From the NCBI GenBank assembly GCA_907165275.2, contig OU015650.1, positions 4,866,001 through 4,930,000 on the forward strand: DNA of 64,000 nucleotides. The letters run 5' to 3'. Of the stretch, positions 58,401 to 64,000 are shown one piece after another; position 1 is the first letter of the stretch; every line of letters starts with the position of its first letter. This DNA is from Zygaena filipendulae. Its lineage: Eukaryota > Arthropoda > Insecta > Lepidoptera > Zygaenidae. Made by a program: the position numbers and the translations under genes. Under the pieces are notes generated by a model. The model was not told where the DNA came from. It saw only the letters and a list, made by a program, of their open reading frames with translations, and ran no database searches.

Positions 58401-61400
58401 AACGGCCCCGTTGGTAACTAACTGCCATACACCATCCTAACCACCTGGCATCTGATCTACTTAATACCACAAATGTCACCAAACGTTTAAAAAGCGAAGA
58501 CATAATCGACTCGCTCAAAATGATAGTATACACGGAAGAGTTTCGACTGATTGTGGATGGTAAAAAAGAAAAAATGAAATACACCATTCCAAAAAGTAAA
58601 AACGTAGTTTCAAGAGAGAATTTATGGATTGATCCTTTTGACTGCGAGCACTGGCCAAATCCGAAACGAATATGCCGCTTAATTTTTTTTAAATTAGATT
58701 TTACGTAGTTTGAGAAATGTTTTGTTTTAAATAAAGCGATTTTCGCCCCCCTCCTCTGCCCCTCGGTACGCCCATGAGCGTTTGTAAATATTATATTATT
58801 TATTCCTTCTACCTAAGTTACGTGTGTCCCCTCGCAGGCCAGCCGCGACCGCAGCACGCTTTCGTCGAAATACTGCGCGAGGCGATCAAGAGTTTCGTGA
58901 ACCCGCCCGCTCTGACGCCCAAGTCTCCCACGATCTCGACTCCGCAAGTGAGTCTCCTCAACCTTTCTCAATAATTCTTCTCTCAAATTTGCTCCCAAAA
59001 TCTTGCCATTCAAATTGCACTTATTTTGCAATTATTAAAAAGAAAACAAAATATATATTTCACACAGGCGACACAATAATAATGTAAAATGCCAAGGTCC
59101 CTATTTTGAAGTGGGTGTGGAAGGCCAATTTTGAAACTGAAGAAAAACGAAAAATGCTCAAAGGAATCTCGGGACCGATTTTGATAAAAGCTATCACTTA
59201 AACTTTTTGAAGTCATTTTCTAGCCGGGAATCGAAACACAATCAACACGGATTATGGCGACATTAAAAATATAGTGTCACTCACTCTTATTTCACAAAAG
59301 TGTTCTTGGCATATCTGAATGCTTTATCAAAAATAATGATTTACTGTCGCGGCTATTGACAAGACGCATACAGTTAGCATCAGGATATTACCACTACTTT
59401 TGACAGTTATTTAATTTTATTTTTTTGGTAAACTTTACCCTTTTCGGGATAGGAAAAGGAAACTGCGTTCATACAGCGAAGTCACATGTTTTATTGCGAT
59501 AGTAGCTGACATATTTCTGATGGTGACTGCTCTAACTGGTGTGCGCAGATACGCGAGTTCGTGGAGAACTTTCTGGCGCGGTGCGTGCGCCCGTTCGCGG
59601 TGCTGCTGCAGGTGTGCGGCCACAACCGCGCGCGGCAGCGGGACAAGCTCGCGCTGCTGCTCGACGAGTTCGCTTCGCTGCAGGAGGAGGTGGGTGCCGA
59701 AATCGCGCGGGATACAGTCACGTCCGAGATACGGTGTCGAAACTCGCCAGAGTGACACTGCGCGGGCCCGAGATAGCGAGATAGGGTGTCTCACGTGGTT
59801 GACACCGCGGGGATCAGTCACGGCCCTACGCGCAAGTCTACAGGGGGGCAGTGGGTGTATTTGCCCCCCCAAGACTAAAGTAGGTACTTTAATCGGACCG
59901 AGATTTCGTAGCCACCCAACCAAATCTTAGATCCACGCCTACGCCCGATATAGGGTTTCGGAACTCGTGAATGTGAGATCGCGCGGCATACAGTCACACC
60001 CGAGATAGTGTCACAACGCATAAGGGACAAATGGTTAAATGGGCAAGAAAATACGGGATTTCGGTATTTATCCCGGGACAAATAAAAAACAAAATTATGT
60101 GTCATATTTTATTTTTTTTGCGAGTGCAAGTACTTCACACTGCCTAGTCGCTCTACCCGAGCCGAGTAAGACAGTGTAAACAGTACGTTTTACCATGGAC
60201 CAATAAAAATTGGTCCATGGTTTTACGAACGTTGGGATCGATTTCATAATGAAAACGAAGTACGGTACGGTTCAAATACGGGACAGAGTCAGTCCCGCCG
60301 GGACATTTTAAACTATGCCTAAAATACGGGTGCCAAAACTCGCGAGAGTTACACCGCGCGAGATACAGTCACGTCCGAGATATGGTGTCGAGACTTGCGA
60401 AGGTGCCCACTGCACAGTACAGTGTACAGTGTACACCGTGTGCCGTGTGCCGCGTGCGCAGGCGCTGAGCGTGGACGCGCTGGTGAGCGGCGCGGCGGGC
60501 ACGGCGGCGCGCGCGTGCTTCGGCACGTGGCTGCTGTACCACGTGCTGCGCGTCATGATCGCGTACCTGCTGGCCGGCCTCGAGCTGGAACTCTACAGCG
60601 TGCACGAGTACCACTACATATTCTGGTTAGTACACTACACCATACGAATATTGTACTCTACTCATTTTGTTATATTCCGTCCACCACAAGTTGTTACAAC
60701 TTTTGTGCACTTTATCTGCATAAGCATCAATGTTTATCCTTACCCTTTGCTTGATTTGCTTTACATTTGCTCTCTTCCCGCGTTAAAAGCTTATAGCTTA
60801 GGGTGGGATTAAGTGGATCTGTGTGTTGTGAAGTGTTATTATTATTTTACCATCCTTACATTACTATTATAAATGCGAATGTAAATTTGTTTGTTTGTTA
60901 CGTATTCACGCCTTAACTATTAAACGGATCATCATGAAATTTTGCATACACGTTGTATGTACGGGTAGTACACAGAAGGACATGGGGTACTTTTAGTGTG
61001 TGTAAATGGACGCAGATAAGCAATAACATGTTAACCCACAATATTAAGTTATTGATTCAAAACGCTTTATTGACAGTTACAGAACGTTTTTTAATTATGT
61101 GTTTACCTTATTACATTGTTCAAATACCAAAAAACATTTAAACATAAAAAAATGCTGAAACAAAATGACGGTATGATTTTAAAACACGATTTATTCGAAA
61201 TTTCTCCAATGTGGGTTAACACACTATTGCTTATCTATGTCCAAATAATTTATTTCGATACCTATCGTGTACCACCATGTATGTATAGGAGTTCCTGGTT
61301 GGTGTCGTACTTTTACTGTGTAAAAATAATTTATTTCGGTATCGTTTACTGTCAACAGTAGCAATATGTTAAGTTAACCCTTTGATTAATCTTTGTTACT

Positions 61401-63588
61401 TTATTACTATTTAAGATTCAATGACTGTTAAAAGCGTTTAGCTATTTCTGGTGTTGACTGCACCACCAGGTATCTGTACGAGTTCCTGTACGGGTGGCTG
61501 GTGTCGGCGATCGGGCGCGCGGAGGGGCTGGCGGGGGAGGCGGCGCGGCGCGGCGGGGAGGCGCGGCGCGGCGGCGCGCGCAAGCAGAAGAAACGCACGC
61601 GGCCGTACGCGCGCGAGGCGCTCATGTGCCAGGCGCTGCAGAACATGTGCGGCGGGTACTACAAGGTTATTTATTTATTTATTTATTCTTTACTAGCCGT
61701 TCCCCGCGGTTTCGCTCGCGTTAATTTCGGAGTTCCCGCGGGAATTCCGGATTAAAATATAGCCTACGTTACTCATAGATAATAGCTTATATATAAAATA
61801 ATTTTTGAAATCAGTCAGTTAGATAAAACGCATTAAAGTTTAGTAGTGGGAGGTCGCGATGTCATAACTAAGTTTAAAGTTTAGGTACCTAGGTGTGACG
61901 TCACACGGAATTTCAACTCGATGTACCGCCGTTATTTTTTGATTAAGTGAAAAAAGGAAAAATACGTGTCCACTGTCCAATATTTCTTATTAATCTGCAA
62001 GACGGACTAAAAATTAAAATTTAGTGATCATGCCCGTTATGGTACTGCAGGCATTAGTAGCGTTCAAGCTGCAGAATAAGCTGCGCCAGCCGCAGGCCGA
62101 GTTCGACAACGAGGCGGTCCGATACAAGCACAGGTTCGCGCCGTTCTCCGTGCTGACGCCGCCGCAAGTGCACTACCACGAGTTCTGCGAGATGACGCAG
62201 CCCCTACAGTGAGCACGTAATCCTTACATATCATAAAACGAAGTCCTCCGCCGTTTCTGTCCGTCTGCCTGTATGTGCGCGATAAACTTAAAACCTTTTT
62301 AACGCATTTTCATGCGGTTTTCACCAGTAGATAGAGTGATTCATGAGGAAGGTTTAGGTATATAATTTGTCAAGGTTCTGTGTAAATTGGTTGAAATGTA
62401 ACGATGATATAATACAATCATTGCTGGAAATGTCGGAAAAACTACCTCGTAACACTTTCTCGTAACTACTCAACCGATTATCATGAAATTTGGCATACAC
62501 GTTGTCAGGGGACTGAGAAGGCCGTATGTTATTTTTAACCCGAGAATTACCGCAGGATCTCCGAAATTAACGCGGGTGAAACCCTGGGGGCAGCTAGTAT
62601 TAAATAACTAAATTGTAAGTTTTCTCACTTTAATCTCTGAAGACCGACCGATTATTAAAATTTTGATGATAGGGTTTTGCAAAAATACCAAGACAGAGGG
62701 ACAAACTATATGGCCTATACATATGTATGCTAATATATATGTATAGGCCAATAATTGCTTTTAAAATCAATTTCAACAACATTTCAGTTCAGTTATTCTG
62801 TCTCGATTTTAAGAGGAATATAGCAGTCAAAGTATGTAGGTAGTCTATGTATATTGTTTTCTTATGTTAATTTTTATTTCCAGGTATGAAAACCCTGTGA
62901 TATTGTACCTCGGTGGTTGCAAGCATTTTCAACAAGCGCGATCTCTTTTGGAAACCATAGCCACTGCAGACCAGGAGGTATGGAACTAGTCAAAATTTCA
63001 TATCAAAAATTAAACGCAACTAATTCATATTAGGAATTAAATTTAAAGGTATTAATTAAAAATTGAATCTCTATTCAATAAAACTGACACAGCCACGGGC
63101 CTGAAACGCATCTAAAGTAAATCCTTACCATTATAAATGCGAATGTGAGTTTGTTTGTTTGTTACGCTTTCACGGCTAAACTCAACCGACCATCATGAAG
63201 TTTTGCATATGTCAGGGGTACAAAAGTGGAGTTATTATCCCGAAATTCCCGTGGGAACTGCAAAACTAACGCACGTAAAGATATAATAAGTAGTAATCAT
63301 TTTTTTTTTTTTTTTAGTAGTAATCATTGAAGTACATTTACCATTTACCAATTAAAATTCCTTAGTTTTTTAAAAAAGCAATTAAGCACTGCTCTGTGCT
63401 ACCTTCGCCTGTTTTTAATTTTTCTTCGTTAATTTTTGTTGTTGCAGGTAACAGATTTGCTGAAAGTAGCCAAAACTAATTTTGTAGTACTGAAGTTACT
63501 CGCGGGCGGCCACAAACGGGACTCCACCACGCCACCCGAATTCGACTTCTCTGTACATAGACACTTTCCTATCATAAAACTTGTGTAA
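52409..63588 (+). CDS. NAA35: NAA35/MAK10: auxiliary subunit of the NatC N-terminal acetyltransferase
   Basis: Fifteen exons: 52409-52443, 53049-53131, 53968-54119, 54511-54734, 55698-55878, 56286-56475, 57129-57310, 58284-58413, 58838-58947, 59549-59689, 60462-60625, 61470-61665, 62051-62208, 62884-62977, 63448-63588 (726 aa, about the human length). NatC acetylates protein N-termini starting Met-Leu/Ile/Phe/Trp on ribosomes; NAA35 is the large scaffold for the catalytic NAA30 and NAA38. Diagnostic blocks: N-W-V-D-I-T-A-D-F near residue 26, [16 protein letters not shown] (57-72), [11 protein letters not shown] (117-127), [12 protein letters not shown] (302-313), [11 protein letters not shown] (453-463), and a C-terminal [12 protein letters not shown]. 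An Arg/Gly/Ala repeat (residues 549-568) sits where other NAA35 proteins have a charged linker. Exons 7-13 are strongly GC3-rich, unlike exons 1-5 and 14-15. The exon 7 donor (GTGCGA) is weak. AATAAA at 63888. Confidence 0.95.
53345..53763. mobile_element. Harbinger-like non-autonomous element in NAA35 intron 2
   Basis: Ends ATGCCGGCAGTACACAC and, inverted, GTGTGTACAGCCAGCAT form terminal inverted repeats. Inside, ATG at 53465 opens [16 protein letters not shown], which looks like the start of a Harbinger-type nuclease, and stops soon after. The assignment rests on this short fragment and the ends. Confidence 0.4.
54735..55697. other. NAA35 intron 4
   Basis: Contains a 3'-tail fragment ('gcttagtgtgggatcaagta', 'tgtgtgttgtgaagtg' then TTATTATT) at about 55010-55075 that recurs at 58180 and 60790, and a worn forward Helitron-like copy at about 55220-55390. 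No extra exon was needed to keep the frame. Confidence 0.5.
56701..56847. mobile_element. Short MITE in NAA35 intron 6
   Basis: The left end GTGTGTTCCGATATGCACTG followed by CGAGCACTGT is mirrored at the right end by ACAGTGCTCGCAGTGTATAT and CGGAACACAC: about 30 bp of inverted repeat with one mismatch, 147 bp in total. Adjacent TA/TAG bases on both sides may be the target duplication. Confidence 0.7.
57515..57765. mobile_element. TGACGTCAC-family MITE, copy 4 (NAA35 intron 7)
   Basis: Contains 'gtgtgacgtcacaagc', 'atgacgtcatgag', 'cccactcctaaattttgatg' then CGCTTTAT, and 'aatgacggactta' near the right end; it is in the opposite orientation to copies 1, 3 and 5. Confidence 0.6.
57966..58220. 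repeat. Retrotransposon-like 3' tail family in NAA35 introns
   Basis: About 58010-58220 and 60700-60845 share 'catcaatgtttatccttacc'-type sequence, 'cctttgcttg', 'gatctgtgtgttgtgaagtg'-type sequence and a (TTA)n tail; a shorter copy lies at 55010-55075. Simple-repeat tails suggest LINE or SINE 3' ends of one family inserted three times in this gene. Confidence 0.45.
58418..58708 (+). other. Unidentified 96-codon open frame in NAA35 intron 8
   Basis: The frame is open without a start from 58418; the first ATG is at 58520 and TAG ends at 58708. The predicted peptide looks protein-like (charged, with [11 protein letters not shown] near the end) and not low-complexity. It is out of frame with NAA35 exon 8, and reading through the exon 8 donor would hit a stop at once. 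It may be a domesticated or dead transposon fragment. I do not recognise it. Confidence 0.25.
59700..60402 (+). repeat. Dispersed direct repeats in NAA35 intron 10
   Basis: Three related blocks at about 59704-59760, 59942-60016 and 60336-60402 share 'gatacagtcacgtccgagat' and 'ggtgtcgaaactcgc'-type sequence. They are GC-rich, like the flanking exons. A sharp hairpin lies between them at 60192-60221. Confidence 0.55.
60192..60221. repeat. Perfect 13-bp hairpin with AAAA loop
   Basis: ACCATGGACCAAT at 60192-60204 and its exact complement at 60209-60221, with a 4-base A loop. It is intronic and could be a remnant of a transposon end or a structured intron element; nothing in the context supports a function. 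Confidence 0.6.
61007..61242. mobile_element. MITE with 'agataagcaata' ends, copy 3 (NAA35 intron 11)
   Basis: Left GGACGCAGATAAGCAATAAC and right GGGTTAACACACTATTGCTT ATCTATGTCC are inverted repeats. It is very similar to copy 2 at 45755, including 'gttacagaacgttttttaat' and 'tatgtgttta'. Confidence 0.7.
61693..61790 (-). mobile_element. Helitron-like fragment in NAA35 intron 12
   Basis: Reverse 3' end: CTAG at 61696-61693, 'gttccccgcggtttcgctcg' hairpin and 'ttcccgcgggaattccgg', cut off before the left part. Confidence 0.55.
61818..62040. mobile_element. TGACGTCAC-family MITE, copy 5, abutting NAA35 exon 13
   Basis: Contains 'aaaacgcattaaagttta', 'gtgtgacgtcacacgg' and 'gccgttattttttgattaa', and ends 'gacggactaaaaattaaaat' plus TTAGTGATCATGCCC at about 62035. 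The exon 13 acceptor AG is at 62049-62050, so the MITE end occupies most of the branch-point and polypyrimidine region of intron 12. Confidence 0.65.
62209..62883. other. NAA35 intron 13
   Basis: A reverse-complement long-tail Helitron-like fragment lies at about 62230-62370 ('gcggttttcaccagtagata', 'gagtgattcatgaggaagg') and a forward copy at about 62455-62600 ending 'gtgaaaccctgggggcagct' AGT. About 62700-62760 has an inverted ATATGTATAGGCCA pair. Confidence 0.5.
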
Positions 63589-64000
63589 TTATTTATTAAT
63601 TAAATTATATTGATATAAGTATAGTCCTGTTAATTTTATTGCATTGACTATTGTAAACGTGTTGTCACTAAATTACAGAGACAGCAGTAAAGAAGATTGA
63701 ATAAGAATTTTTTCATAAAAAACAACAATACAGTGTTTTGTTAATTTTTTTTTGAACCTTTAAAATTGCTGATATTAATTTTGTAATTGTGTATTATAAG
63801 GATTTTGTAGAAATTTTATTCTATTAAAAATACGAAATGATGAAATTCCAATTACGAGTAGGTATATTCTCTAGACGAGTGAACAAAAATAAATTGTAAT
63901 TTTGATGAGAATGCATTAAAATAATTTGTTTTGGATTATCTGGTTTTATTTCTGTTAACAATACGAATGATTTGCCTCACTTCCCTGCGTTACTATCTCA
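63589..64000 (+). terminator. NAA35 3' UTR and poly(A) signal
   Basis: AT-rich 3' flank after the stop at 63586-63588. The best poly(A) signal is AATAAA at 63888-63893. Cleavage would follow within about 30 nt. No further gene is visible before the window end. Confidence 0.5.

Noticed and set aside
59435..60614. Several long frames in both strands around NAA35 exons 10-11
   Set aside because: GC-rich codon use and intronic direct repeats remove stops; none continues with splice signals apart from NAA35.
57129..62208. Horizontally acquired or contaminating GC-rich DNA
   Set aside because: The exons form one continuous NAA35 protein with matching phases, and their introns carry the same lepidopteran repeats.

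Overview
This window is nuclear DNA of an insect, almost certainly a moth or butterfly (Lepidoptera). It is AT-rich, its genes have short exons with GT..AG introns, and it is crowded with short repeats typical of lepidopteran genomes. The main family is a non-autonomous Helitron-like element that starts with TC, ends in a GC-rich hairpin plus CTAG, and sits between A and T. Palindromic MITEs, Tc1/mariner remnants and 3' ends of non-LTR retrotransposons are also present. I resolved ten multi-exon genes; nine close in frame from ATG to stop, and one lipase has an uncertain last exon.

Region 1 (about 1.6-22.6 kb) is a cluster of four secreted lipases of the pancreatic lipase/phospholipase A1 family. 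Lipase A is on the plus strand; B, C and D are on the minus strand. They share a signal-peptide exon and intron phases (1, 2, 1, 2), so they are tandem duplicates. A, B and D keep Ser-Asp-His. C has Gly in place of the nucleophile Ser and a shortened N-terminal exon, so it is probably a pseudoenzyme. GATA motifs lie just upstream of the starts, which suggests midgut expression (inference).

Region 2 (about 24.7-48.2 kb) is a cluster of five secreted cysteine-rich proteins that I assign to the uncharacterised insect DUF4773 family: one on the minus strand, then four head-to-tail on the plus strand. Every copy has the motif C-x-C-x4-C-x-C-C and five further conserved cysteines. Their tails are unrelated and low-complexity (acidic, Thr-rich or Gly-rich). 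The largest (614 aa) carries three copies of an acidic LG-E-x-LG module, each followed by a Lys/Arg cluster; one such module also ends the neighbouring paralogue. This cluster is the best candidate for an undescribed system.

Region 3 (52.4-63.6 kb) is a complete 15-exon NAA35 (MAK10) gene, the auxiliary subunit of the NatC N-terminal acetyltransferase. Its middle exons (7-13) are far richer in G/C at third positions than its first and last exons. A tandem repeat of about 120 bp, split by transposons, lies upstream. I saw no rRNA, tRNA, CRISPR array or prokaryotic feature.
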